Source: Pueribacillus theae
GTDB lineage: Bacteria; Bacillota; Bacilli; Bacillales; UBA6769
Length of the DNA stretch: 56,085 bases
Reading direction: 5' to 3'
NCBI RefSeq assembly: GCF_003097615.1
Contig: NZ_QCZG01000026.1
Coordinates: forward strand, 1-56,085
Both the position numbers and the translations under genes were made by a program. The notes below the pieces were generated by a model. That model was not told where the DNA came from and searched no databases. It worked only from the letters and a program-made list of their open reading frames with translations. Positions 25,680-33,994 of the stretch are shown one piece after another. The stretch's first letter is position 1. Each line of letters begins with the position of its first letter.

Positions 25680-25899
25680 TCTGTTCACGACCCTTCGTTA
25701 TATTCCCACTTCGATTTATAATTTTCCATAATCGTCCTTCTTTTTTATGATTGATAGTACTTTTACTTAAATAATTCTCTTCATCTATTATTAATTCAGC
25801 AAAAATGCTCCCGCTTTCCACCTCAAAAGAAACGCCATCAACCGCTGTAAAACTCCCATATTTTTTTACAAAATCTTTAACCACGATCATATTGTCCAT
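25618..25899 (-). pseudogene. ABC transporter ATPase, 5' fragment only
   Basis: The first 32 residues (KDFVKKYGSFTAVDGVSFEV, then ESGSIFA) are the start of an ABC ATPase up to the strand before Walker A. The sequence then switches to an unrelated, Lys/Asn-rich stretch (ELIIDEENYLSKSTINHKK) with no Walker A. An internal deletion or recombination therefore removed the ATPase core and joined the start to foreign sequence. It overlaps the small upstream gene by 13 nt, as in an intact operon. Confidence 0.7.
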
Positions 25900-26090
25900 G
25901 AAACTCGCCTTTTTTTGTTTTTAAGAAAACTTAAGACTTTATAGATTTTGTCAAAGGCATTGCTTACATCTTTTGAATGGGTTAATTCATCACTCAATAC
26001 TTCTTCGAAAGCATTTAAAACTTTTTGGCAATCATCGATATTTATCCCAGATACCTCTGAAACTTTCATCATCACTTCCGTATTATTCAT
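25887..26090 (-). CDS. Small protein with an HU-like N-terminal helix pair
   Basis: A 67-residue protein beginning MNNTEVMMKVSEVSGINIDD and FEEVLSDEL, which resembles the two N-terminal helices of HU/IHF (MNKTELI... VNAFEEVL pattern) without the DNA-binding beta arms. The C-terminus is basic (FLKNKKRR). It overlaps the tetR stop by 8 nt and the ABC remnant by 13 nt, so it is part of the TetR operon. Function unknown. Confidence 0.6.
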   Translation of the reverse strand: MNNTEVMMKVSEVSGINIDDCQKVLNAFEEVLSDELTHSKDVSNAFDKIYKVLSFLKNKKRRVSWTI

Positions 26091-26745
26091 TTGATTCCTT
26101 CCTTTCTTCTTTTCGATCGCTTTGTCCGAGCTTTTTAAGAATATAATCGAAGCTTCCCCTTTCTGCTCCCACTATCGTTTCCAAAATGTACGTAAAAGCC
26201 AAGGCTTTTTGCATGAGTTCATCCGGCTTCCACTTGAAAATGCCTTCATCAAATAAAAATTGAGAAGATACGAGCAAGAATTCAACCGTTTCTTTTGGGT
26301 AAGGAGTTTTGAACGCTCCTTCCTCAATCCCTTGTTCAATGACATCAGCCAAAATAGGGGTGAGCTGTAGAATCGTTTCAACCAAACTTTTTTGGTGCAT
26401 TTCTGCATTGTTTGTTTGATGCAATTGATCAATCATTTGTTCTTTTTGAGTTACATCAGGACTTTGAGCCATAATGATTTGAAATATCTTTTCATGGGCT
26501 TTGAGATTTGGATCTGAAGCAATCAGCTTTGCAGCTTCTACCCCCTTGTCGATAAAACGCATGACAACCTCATCCATCACCTCTTCCTTTGATTGAAAAT
26601 AATGATAAAAAGTCCCTTTTGCGATACCGACCATTTGCAAAATGTCATTGATTGTCGTGTTCGAATATCCCTTTGTCGTAAAAAGCTTCTCGGCAGCGTC
26701 TAAAATTTCATTTTTTCGTTCTTCAGGTTTTTTTGTAATTCTCAT
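26083..26745 (-). CDS. TetR/AcrR family transcriptional regulator
   Basis: A 220-residue repressor. The N-terminal HTH (residues 10-56) is typical: ILDAAEKLFTTKGYSNTTIND, then VGIAKGTFYHYFQSKEEVMDEV. The helical C-terminal part would bind a ligand, unknown here. The gene's own promoter carries a 7-3-7 palindrome (AGACCGA-CCG-TCGGTCT), so autoregulation is likely. The downstream operon it should control (HU-like protein, ABC exporter) is now broken, so the regulator may be orphaned or act on the nearby ABC genes at 26965-30267. Confidence 0.9.
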   Translation of the reverse strand: MRITKKPEERKNEILDAAEKLFTTKGYSNTTINDILQMVGIAKGTFYHYFQSKEEVMDEVVMRFIDKGVEAAKLIASDPNLKAHEKIFQIIMAQSPDVTQKEQMIDQLHQTNNAEMHQKSLVETILQLTPILADVIEQGIEEGAFKTPYPKETVEFLLVSSQFLFDEGIFKWKPDELMQKALAFTYILETIVGAERGSFDYILKKLGQSDRKEERKESNE

Positions 26746-26763
26746 TTTGGTACCTCCATTAAA

Positions 26764-26816
26764 AGACCGACCGTCGGTCTATAATTATTCTAACTGTACT
26801 CCAATGAAAAAGTCAA
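26764..26816 (-). promoter_or_regulatory. tetR promoter and palindromic operator
   Basis: On the minus strand, -35 TTGACT (26816-26811), an 18-nt spacer and -10 TAGAAT (26792-26787). The palindrome AGACCGA-CCG-TCGGTCT at 26764-26780 covers the transcription start, a standard position for TetR autorepression. Confidence 0.8.
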
Positions 26817-26930
26817 CTGTGTTTTTTTGAATTTTCTTCTTATAGTGAAGTTTCGATTCCTGTTCGGAAGAAATAAAAATTCCATAACCTCATTCTATTG
26901 TAGAAGAAGACAAGATTGTTTGAACTGAAA

Positions 26931-26958
26931 AGAACAGCGGGTCTCTTCCCGCTGTTCT
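26931..26958 (-). terminator. Intrinsic terminator of the sigma/ABC operon
   Basis: Perfect stem GAACAGCGGG / CCCGCTGTTC with a 6-nt loop, followed on the minus strand by TTTTC. It lies just past the last permease gene. Confidence 0.85.
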
Positions 26959-26964
26959 CCTTTC

Positions 26965-28110
26965 CTAAACCATATCTATTTTTTTCTCTCGCCTCCAAAG
27001 AAGGAAAATGAAAGCAATGCTGACAGCTAGCAGTGTGGCGTAGCATACTGGAACAAGCCACTGGGGCAGCCAGATACTAACGATTTGATTGAGCATATAG
27101 TGTAATCCAAAAGCAAGCAAACCGAAGACAATCGGTACTTGAACGCCGATAAGGGTAATAAAATTTGGAACGATATTCGAGACCGCCATTGAAATCAATC
27201 CCATAATAATCCCCAATCCATAAATGGCGATGATGGTTAGCACAATGTATTGGAAAAACGTCAAATCATACCAATAATAGCCACCCATTCTGGCTATAAA
27301 ACTATTTATCGGTATTTTAAAAAACATGGAAGTATGGTTTAAAGAAAAAAGACTTAAATAAACGGCGAGTAAAACAGAAATGACAAGAAGCGTCGAAATA
27401 AGCCCTGCTGCTACTTTCTTCTTATATAGCGGCCGCCCGATCTTCGCTGTATATTGCAAATCGATCATTTGTCTCGCGCGATCCCTTATAAACAAAGGGG
27501 ATACCAATAATACAACACTGATTAGTATAGTGATGGCGATACTCCTGATTATACTTTGAAAATTGTAAAATGCCTCATCAGGATATAAATCGTATTGTCC
27601 AGTGGCTTTTATTTCATTGAGACGCTTTTGCTGGTTTGGGGTTGCGCCTTCCATTTCATTTTGAAGGATGGTCTCTTTATCATTATGGAATTCGATTAAA
27701 CGCTCTCGTTCTTGGAGTTCCCAAAACAGATCCACCTTCTCATCAAAAAACAGCTTCCCACGAAGATCCGATTCCGCTTCATTTTCGTGATCCATCCTTT
27801 GAAAATCGGCATAAGAAAGAATCCCCGCCTCTTTAAAATCTTCTCTTGCTTGCAAAAATTGATCAGCCTTTCTCACTTCCTGATCATATTTCTTTTTAAA
27901 ACCAGCTAGTTCAGCCGCATCCATATTCGTGCCGTAGTTTTCTATCATTTCCACGCCGATTCTGTAGGAGTCTAGCGCAGGCCGCCCGTTTGGAAAATGT
28001 TTAATATCAAATTCAATAAGAAAAAAATAGAGAATCACATTGACAAACGCAAGAATCAATAGAATCTTCCAGTTTAAAATCTTCCTTATTTCATGTAATA
28101 GTATTCGCAT
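26965..28110 (-). CDS. ABC-2 type permease
   Basis: About 381 residues: one N-terminal helix (ILNWKILLILAFVNVILYFFL), a long extracytoplasmic, charged, coiled-coil-like loop of about 150 residues (QEVRKADQFLQAREDFKEAG), then five helices. This layout is typical of ABC-2 exporters for peptides or lipids. ATG 28110 has GGAGAC upstream and overlaps nothing; a longer frame to 28146 runs into the preceding permease gene. It is the last gene of the operon led by the ECF sigma factor. Confidence 0.82.
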   Translation of the reverse strand: MRILLHEIRKILNWKILLILAFVNVILYFFLIEFDIKHFPNGRPALDSYRIGVEMIENYGTNMDAAELAGFKKKYDQEVRKADQFLQAREDFKEAGILSYADFQRMDHENEAESDLRGKLFFDEKVDLFWELQERERLIEFHNDKETILQNEMEGATPNQQKRLNEIKATGQYDLYPDEAFYNFQSIIRSIAITILISVVLLVSPLFIRDRARQMIDLQYTAKIGRPLYKKKVAAGLISTLLVISVLLAVYLSLFSLNHTSMFFKIPINSFIARMGGYYWYDLTFFQYIVLTIIAIYGLGIIMGLISMAVSNIVPNFITLIGVQVPIVFGLLAFGLHYMLNQIVSIWLPQWLVPVCYATLLAVSIAFIFLLWRREKKIDMV

Positions 28111-28123
28111 AAAAAGTGTCTCC

Positions 28124-29386
28124 TTACGAAATATCCTGTTTTGCAAATTTTTTTAAAGCGAGGACACATAAAATGGCAAAGATTACCGCCCAAGCACCAA
28201 CAGTCAACAATTCATGATACTTAAACATCGTTAATCCACTCGATCCCATCCACCATTGATGGGGATTCAAAACTAAGGTAGACAAATTAAACCCTGCCAT
28301 AAGCATTACATTCGATGAGGTTGGCAAAAAGCTCTGTACAATAAATAGCATAATAAAAATCCCTGCAAACAGAATGAATGTGAAATAACTATTTTTTATA
28401 AGAACAGAAAGCGCAAAGGTAAACGCTGAAAATAGAAGCATGCACACATAGAATAGTAAAATTCCTAAAACCAAGTAATTTAAAAAAGACAGGTTCCACC
28501 ACGAAACATAAGGAAAATTAAACTCCCAGTTAAATCCGCTGCTGATGGCAGTTTTCCATAAATGCGAATAGTCAAAGAAGGAAAAATACGTAGAGAGTGT
28601 CACGACAAGCAAAAAGATCGTAATCCCCGAAGTCGCAATCAAAGATGCAACAAGCTTATCAAGCATAAATCTTCTGCCTCTTCTCGTAGCATATGTAACA
28701 AGCTGTGTGCGATTTTCAAATTCATAATTCGTAATGAATGCTGTCGCCAGTACAACCAAAATCATCGTTTCGATTACGATGCTTCGAAACATTGTTCTAA
28801 ATAGTAGACTATGCATACCATACTGTTTCCCTGCGAAAAACCACTGCTTATGCTCATTGTTCGCTTGCAATGCTTCAAAGCGATCTGCAAATTGGGCATA
28901 TTCCTTTCGCAATGTTTCTGCTGCTGCTCCCGTGAGGCCAAAACGACTGATTTCGTCTTCCCCCATTCGTTTCATATCGAAACTGGCATAATCTGCATCC
29001 ATTGATGTCGCCATATCCGCATACATTTCTTTTACATATGTTTCATAGAAGGAATGTAACTCATTTTTCGAATAGCGTTCTTGATCTTCAAATTTGAGTT
29101 GATTAAAGAAGTCAAAGGCACTTTCAAATGTTCGGGAATCTATTTTTTCGGTTATCGCATTTAAATCTGCCAATTCTGCTTTTAAGTCCTCCTCCAATTT
29201 TGCTAGTGATTCATCGGAAAACGTTACGCCATATTTTTTTGCTAATTCATTCGCAACGTCTAAACCTTCCTTAAGTTTGGAATGATCATAGATTTGAAAA
29301 ATGTTCCATGCTGTAAACAATAGCAGCAGCGCTAGAATAATCGGTGACATCACTGCCTTTTTACATTCTAAAAGGATGATTTTCAT
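28124..29386 (-). CDS. ABC-2 type permease
   Basis: About 420 residues with the same plan as the next permease: N-terminal helix (VMSPIILALLLLFTAWNIF), a large helical outside loop (about residues 40-190) and six C-terminal helices. The two permeases are diverged paralogues and probably form a heterodimer on the ATPase. ATG 29386 follows GGGTG; a GTG at 29395 overlapping the ATPase stop is an alternative. Confidence 0.82.
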   Translation of the reverse strand: MKIILLECKKAVMSPIILALLLLFTAWNIFQIYDHSKLKEGLDVANELAKKYGVTFSDESLAKLEEDLKAELADLNAITEKIDSRTFESAFDFFNQLKFEDQERYSKNELHSFYETYVKEMYADMATSMDADYASFDMKRMGEDEISRFGLTGAAAETLRKEYAQFADRFEALQANNEHKQWFFAGKQYGMHSLLFRTMFRSIVIETMILVVLATAFITNYEFENRTQLVTYATRRGRRFMLDKLVASLIATSGITIFLLVVTLSTYFSFFDYSHLWKTAISSGFNWEFNFPYVSWWNLSFLNYLVLGILLFYVCMLLFSAFTFALSVLIKNSYFTFILFAGIFIMLFIVQSFLPTSSNVMLMAGFNLSTLVLNPHQWWMGSSGLTMFKYHELLTVGAWAVIFAILCVLALKKFAKQDIS

Positions 29387-29391
29387 GACAG

Positions 29392-30267
29392 TCACCCTTC
29401 CATCTGCAAATTGTCTCGATATTCATAGAGAAACACATCTTCCAAGTGAGGAATGACAGAAATCCAATCCTTATCAGCCTCTCCTTTATGGACAAACCGA
29501 ACGATCATGTTTCCACGTTCCTGCTTTTCTGAAATTATCGTATATCGTTTTCGAAACAACTCCAGTTCCTCAAAGCGGATGAACGTTTCATACACATAGC
29601 CGTCAAGCGAATGGCAAATGTTTTCCACAGGTTCTTTATATAGAATTTGATGGTTTTTAATCATGATAACTTCATTGGCAATGGACTCAATATCGGATAC
29701 GATATGGGTGGAAATAATCACCATCCGGTCGCGCGCAAGCCCTGTCAAAAGGTTCCGAAATCGCGCCCGTTCTTTTGGATCCAGTCCTGCTGTTGGTTCG
29801 TCAAGAATCAAAATTTTTGGGTCATTTAATAACGCCTGGGCAATCCCAACCCGCTGAATCATTCCTCCTGAGAACTTCTTCATTTTCTTGTTTGCCACAT
29901 CACGTAATGCCACTTTTTCCAAAAGCTCATCGGTTTTTTCCAGTGCTGCGCTTTTTTCAATCCCTTTCAAAGCGGCCAAATACAGCAAAAATTGTTTTGG
30001 AGAATAATTTTTATAATAGCCAAAATGCTGCGGCAAATAGCCGAGGATGTTGCGATAATCTTGATCCAAATCCACGATATTTGTTCCTTTATAAAGAACT
30101 TCACCCTTTGTTGGGGAAATGAGGGTGACGAGCATTTTGATCAAGGTTGTTTTTCCTGCGCCATTTGGGGCTAATAAACCATAAACCCCGTTGCCGAATT
30201 CTAGATTGATCTTTTCTAAAGCGGAAAAATTTCCGTATTGTTTGCTGACATCTTTTACAACTAACAT
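29392..30267 (-). CDS. ABC transporter ATP-binding protein (exporter)
   Basis: A 291-residue ATPase of the ABC-2/YxlF type. Walker A APNGAGKTT (about residue 35; an Ala replaces the usual Gly before PNG), Q-loop LPQHFGYY, signature FSGGMIQRVG (about 133), Walker B ILILDEPTAGLDP and H-loop STHIVSDIE. The extra C-terminal 80 residues are typical of drug or peptide exporters. Tightly coupled to the permease downstream and 3 nt from the membrane-protein gene upstream. Confidence 0.92.
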   Translation of the reverse strand: MLVVKDVSKQYGNFSALEKINLEFGNGVYGLLAPNGAGKTTLIKMLVTLISPTKGEVLYKGTNIVDLDQDYRNILGYLPQHFGYYKNYSPKQFLLYLAALKGIEKSAALEKTDELLEKVALRDVANKKMKKFSGGMIQRVGIAQALLNDPKILILDEPTAGLDPKERARFRNLLTGLARDRMVIISTHIVSDIESIANEVIMIKNHQILYKEPVENICHSLDGYVYETFIRFEELELFRKRYTIISEKQERGNMIVRFVHKGEADKDWISVIPHLEDVFLYEYRDNLQMEG

Positions 30268-30270
30268 GTT

Positions 30271-31029
30271 CTAAACTCCCTCCGTTGGCTTAAATCGCAT
30301 CAACTTGCTTAAATAGTTAAGGTAAACCAAAATACTGACGATCAAAACAACACCATAGACAAAGACAGGAAGATGGAGCAAAAATTCGGCATAGATTTGA
30401 TTTCGCGGAATGGATAAAGCCCTATTTGTTCCAATCCAGCCTGCAATGACGAGGATAGTGACAATCCCGGACTGCCTTTTCATCAAAGCCGCTAGAAAAA
30501 TGATTGAAAACAAAAATAACGCTGTCGTTGAGACCATGAAAGCTCTGATAAAATGCAAATTTTCATACATCATGATTAGTGAAATAATGCTGATCGTGTT
30601 AACCAAGATAGAAATGATACTAAAAACCAACATTCGAAAGGCAGCCACCTGATAAAGGTTGTATGTCGAAACCATTTCTACTTCAAACGTTTGATTATGC
30701 CGTTTGTGTAAAAAATCGTAAACGGAAAGAGAAATATAGAGCAGCGGCGATACTAAAAAAAGAAAAGAATATACTTCTGTTTCTTGTACCCACGCCTTTT
30801 CACTGATCTGGCTAAACAGAAAAACCAAAATGGCCATTATGGAAAAAGTAATCAGGATGCCATCCCTTTGATTCGTAAACAAGTATTTAACACCGATTCC
30901 TCTGTACATCATTACTAAATAAGAAAGGAACGATTGTCTTGGTTTAACGCCCACTGCTACAATACGTTCAATTTCTGATTGAATCGTCTGTTCATCCGGC
31001 ATGGGAATTCGAAACTTTTCCTTATCCAT
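30271..31029 (-). CDS. Membrane protein of the ECF sigma operon (candidate anti-sigma factor)
   Basis: Unrecognised, 252 residues. A soluble N-terminal part of about 60 residues (MPDEQTIQSEIERIVAVGVKPRQSF) precedes six hydrophobic helices. Its start overlaps the sigma gene's stop by 8 nt, the usual position of an anti-sigma factor. It lacks the zinc-finger ZAS motif (HxxxCxxC). In B. subtilis the sigY operon also has small membrane proteins as negative regulators before its ABC genes. The anti-sigma role is inferred from position only. Confidence 0.72.
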   Translation of the reverse strand: MDKEKFRIPMPDEQTIQSEIERIVAVGVKPRQSFLSYLVMMYRGIGVKYLFTNQRDGILITFSIMAILVFLFSQISEKAWVQETEVYSFLFLVSPLLYISLSVYDFLHKRHNQTFEVEMVSTYNLYQVAAFRMLVFSIISILVNTISIISLIMMYENLHFIRAFMVSTTALFLFSIIFLAALMKRQSGIVTILVIAGWIGTNRALSIPRNQIYAEFLLHLPVFVYGVVLIVSILVYLNYLSKLMRFKPTEGV

Positions 31030-31576
31030 GGCGATGCTCCTTCATTTCCTTTTTAATAAGCTTCAAAGCTGCATAGTACCGAGTTTTCACCGTCGATAGA
31101 GGGGCTTGTACCATCTCGGCTATTTCTTGCAGTGTATATTCACCAAATAGCTTAAGCCGAGCGATTTGCTGGGAACTTGGATCTAACCGATTGATAATCG
31201 AAGTCACTTTTTCAACATCATCCTTATATTCAAGCGTAACGGCCATATCCTCACGATCTGCAACATCATAGCCTTCCAGCGACACTGCCAACTGTCTGTA
31301 TTTGTAGTTTTTCGAGCGGAAATAATCAACAAGGCGATTGGATGCCAATCGATAAAGCCATGTCCGGAAGGAGGCTTTTCTTTCATCAAAGCTACCGATT
31401 GACTTTAGCACACGAATAAAAATTTCTTGCGTCAAATCAAGAGAAAGCTCAGAATCTAGTGTTTGCTTGTACACAAAGGCATACATTTCCCTGTAATATT
31501 CGGCGATTAATTGATTGGCTGCTTCGTGATTGCTGTTTTTCTTAATTTTTTTAATCCAGCGTATTTCTTGATTCAT
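31022..31576 (-). CDS. ECF-type sigma-70 family RNA polymerase sigma factor
   Basis: A 184-residue two-domain sigma factor. Region 2 holds LDLTQEIFIRVLKSIGSFDER and FRTWLYRLASNRLVDYFR (about residues 47-86). Region 4 holds IINRLDPSSQQIARLKLFGEYTLQEIAEMV and STVKTRYYAALKLIKKEM (about 127-178). No region 1.1 or 3. It heads a five-gene operon (sigma, membrane protein, ATPase, two permeases), so it probably controls that exporter and itself. The inducing signal is unknown. Confidence 0.92.
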   Translation of the reverse strand: MNQEIRWIKKIKKNSNHEAANQLIAEYYREMYAFVYKQTLDSELSLDLTQEIFIRVLKSIGSFDERKASFRTWLYRLASNRLVDYFRSKNYKYRQLAVSLEGYDVADREDMAVTLEYKDDVEKVTSIINRLDPSSQQIARLKLFGEYTLQEIAEMVQAPLSTVKTRYYAALKLIKKEMKEHRHG

Positions 31577-31684
31577 CGTTTCACCAACTCTAGCCTTCTA
31601 TCCATATATTCGTAAAGAAGCGAGAAAAAGTTTTAAAAAATATCAATTATTTTTAAGCATAGTTCACTTATCCAAAGTTTCCTA

Positions 31685-31714
31685 TAAAAAAACACCAAGA
31701 GAGCATTCTCATGG
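31685..31714 (-). terminator. Intrinsic terminator of the YdaP-like gene
   Basis: On the minus strand CCA-t-GAGA / TCTC-tt-GG followed by TGTTTTTTT, 45 nt past the stop. Confidence 0.7.
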
Positions 31715-31758
31715 CATTTTTCAGGCTTTCATACGGATTCGGTTTATTATTGACACTT

Positions 31759-33411
31759 TCAGTCTCTCTGGCCGTTTGTTTGATTGATGCCCTTCAAAAT
31801 TTTCGTATGGGGCAAAATCGAAGCAGTGGTATGGATTTCGACGACGGATGTTAGTTTTGAAGCGAGAGCTTGTCTCATTGTTGGTTGGAGTTCCTCAAGC
31901 TGCTTCACCCGATACCCTTCCGCCCCCATGGATCTTGCAAGGGCAACGTAGTCTGGGTTCGGGATTTCCGAACCAAACGTATCAAGTCCTTCGACGATCA
32001 TCCGGCTTTTTTCCATGAAATAAGCCCCGTTATTAACGATAATCAGCGTTAGCGGAAGTTTGTAGGTAACCGCTGTTATCAAATCAATCATCGAATGGGC
32101 GACACCTCCGTCACCTGCAATGCAAACGACTTGTCGCTCTGGGTGCTCCAATTGGGCCGCAATTCCCGCTGGCAAGCTAAAACCGAGTGTACGCCATGTT
32201 CCTGAAAGAAGCAGTTCTTGATTCTGGAATTGGAAAATTCGTTCCAGCCATAGTGTATGATCTCCCGTATCCACTGTCATGATAGCGTTAGGGTCAATCC
32301 ACTGGTTGAGTTCTGCTATGACCTTGGCCGTGGTAATCGAGTCAGCTTGTTCGTTAATTTCTGATTGAATCTTTGCGTTCCAAGCCATTTTCTTCTGCTC
32401 AATCTCATGAAGATATTCCCGATTTTGTTTTTGCTGCACTTGAGCCATGACACTTTGCAGTAAGCCTGACATTTCACCGACTAATGAGCCATTTGTTGGG
32501 TAGCTGTGCCCGATATTTTCGGAGCGTGCATCAAGTTGGATAATTGGAATTGATGAAGGCACATAATCTGTCGGCCACCATGTTGCGCCGAGAATGATGC
32601 AAAGATCAGCCATTTCTAAAAGCTCCCTTGATATTTCTGTCCCCCCTTGGCCAAGGCCGCCGGCAAATAAGGGGTGATCATTTGGTACAAAACATTTCGC
32701 CGGCATCGTCGTCATCATCGGAGCCTGAATTTTCTCGGCAAACTGAAGCACTTCAGCCCTCGCTTGTTTTATTCCTCGTCCCGCTAAAATGATCGGACGT
32801 TTTGCTTGATCGATTTTAGCTGTTACTTGTTGTAAATCCTCAATAGGCGGGGCTGTAGCTTGTTTGTTTGGAGGCAATGGAAAAAAACCGCCCGCCACAG
32901 GGAGCAGCCAAATATCCTTAGGCACTGACAAGTGAGCAACTCCTCCTTTACCCAATGCTGTCTTCATAGCGATATTCAATAGTTTTGGAAAGGAATGACT
33001 ATCCGAAACCAAAGCAGAATATAAGGCAAGCGGGCTAATCAACTGCTGCTGATCAATATCTTGAACACCGCCTGTGCCTAACTCTGTTCTTTCCACTTGC
33101 CCTGTAATTGCTAAAACCGGGGCTTTATCCCGCCACGCATCAGCTAATCCATTCAGTAAAACAGTAATGCCGGGTCCGCATGTAGCGGTACAAACGGCCA
33201 ATTTCCCTGTTAATTTCGCTTCTGCAGATGCCATAAGTGCCGCATCCATTTCATGGCGGCAAGCGATATATTGAATTTGGCTTTGATTGGCTAATTCATT
33301 CAGAAAAAATAAATTGGCATCCCCAATCACTCCATAGACACGCTTGCAGCCCCATTGGGTTAGTTGCTGAACAAGATATTCGGCAACATTACGATTCACT
33401 TCATTCTCCAT
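31759..33411 (-). CDS. Thiamine-diphosphate enzyme, pyruvate oxidase-like (YdaP type)
   Basis: A 550-residue ThDP enzyme of the pyruvate oxidase/acetolactate synthase superfamily. Pyr domain: GVIGDANLFFLNEL and the catalytic Glu in RHEMDAALMASAEAKLTG (about 52). Middle domain: RPIILAGRGIKQA. PP domain: ThDP motif GDGGVAHSMIDLITAVTYKLP ending in NN (about 432-461). Overall it matches B. subtilis YdaP, a general-stress protein, better than IlvB, and no small subunit gene is near. The chemistry (oxidative or non-oxidative decarboxylation of pyruvate) is not certain. Confidence 0.88.
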   Translation of the reverse strand: MENEVNRNVAEYLVQQLTQWGCKRVYGVIGDANLFFLNELANQSQIQYIACRHEMDAALMASAEAKLTGKLAVCTATCGPGITVLLNGLADAWRDKAPVLAITGQVERTELGTGGVQDIDQQQLISPLALYSALVSDSHSFPKLLNIAMKTALGKGGVAHLSVPKDIWLLPVAGGFFPLPPNKQATAPPIEDLQQVTAKIDQAKRPIILAGRGIKQARAEVLQFAEKIQAPMMTTMPAKCFVPNDHPLFAGGLGQGGTEISRELLEMADLCIILGATWWPTDYVPSSIPIIQLDARSENIGHSYPTNGSLVGEMSGLLQSVMAQVQQKQNREYLHEIEQKKMAWNAKIQSEINEQADSITTAKVIAELNQWIDPNAIMTVDTGDHTLWLERIFQFQNQELLLSGTWRTLGFSLPAGIAAQLEHPERQVVCIAGDGGVAHSMIDLITAVTYKLPLTLIIVNNGAYFMEKSRMIVEGLDTFGSEIPNPDYVALARSMGAEGYRVKQLEELQPTMRQALASKLTSVVEIHTTASILPHTKILKGINQTNGQRD

Positions 33412-33783
33412 GTTTTTTCATTCCTTTTTAGTAACCGTATAATCGGAAACCCACGAATTTTGTTTACATCTCCGTTTATACTGTGTTAAAAATTGCCTTT
33501 TATACACGACTGGAACGAAGGCTCACCCGGTTCCACAAAAGCGATATGGACAATGGCGGTTTTGTAATAGCTATTTAAGATATATAATTTAGAATAAATA
33601 AGATGAATTTATATGATAGGGGATCAAGTTGTCACAACCCAACATCGATCATGAGAAAAAATATGTAGTAAAGGACATTATTTTTAAAAAATCAAGCCAT
33701 TTTTTCTATAGATAGACTGTCGAGAGAAATTGGTAAAAGCGTTTTGTTACCAAAATTCCACATAGAATCCCTATGTCAGAAGA
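33412..33783. other. Intergenic region without a recognised gene
   Basis: A 372-nt AT-rich gap. No frame with a credible binding site was found. A weak inverted repeat (TGGTAACAAAACGCTTTTACCA-like, near 33731-33752) is the only structure noted. Confidence 0.4.
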
Positions 33784-33804
33784 AAGAGTGGGTTCACCAC
33801 TCTT
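33784..33804. terminator. Intrinsic terminator
   Basis: A perfect 8-bp stem AAGAGTGG / CCACTCTT with a 5-nt loop, flanked by GAATTTTTT on the plus strand. It lies just past the stop of the small membrane protein on the minus strand. Confidence 0.75.
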
Positions 33805-33811
33805 GAATTTT

Positions 33812-33937
33812 TTAACTAATTAACCCCTTAATAAAACTAAAAAGTGAGTTCCCTATAAAAAACTTTACTGCCATGATTGCAATTATTATCCCGACACCCG
33901 CTATTACACCTAATGCTTTCTTTTTTGAATTAGACAA
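33812..33937 (-). CDS. Small single-helix membrane protein (41 aa)
   Basis: TTG 33937 opens a 41-codon frame with GAGAGGGG 7 nt upstream. The peptide is basic at the N-terminus (SNSKKKALG), then one hydrophobic helix (VIAGVGIIIAIMAVKFFIG) and a short tail, ending at TAA 33812 before a terminator. It is 57 nt downstream of the broken AraC-type gene and could be co-transcribed. No family recognised. Confidence 0.55.
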   Translation of the reverse strand: MSNSKKKALGVIAGVGIIIAIMAVKFFIGNSLFSFIKGLIS

Positions 33938-33994
33938 TAAAATTCCCCTCTCATCCAAAATAATAGGTGGTTCAGTTTTCATTTGATTATTTTT

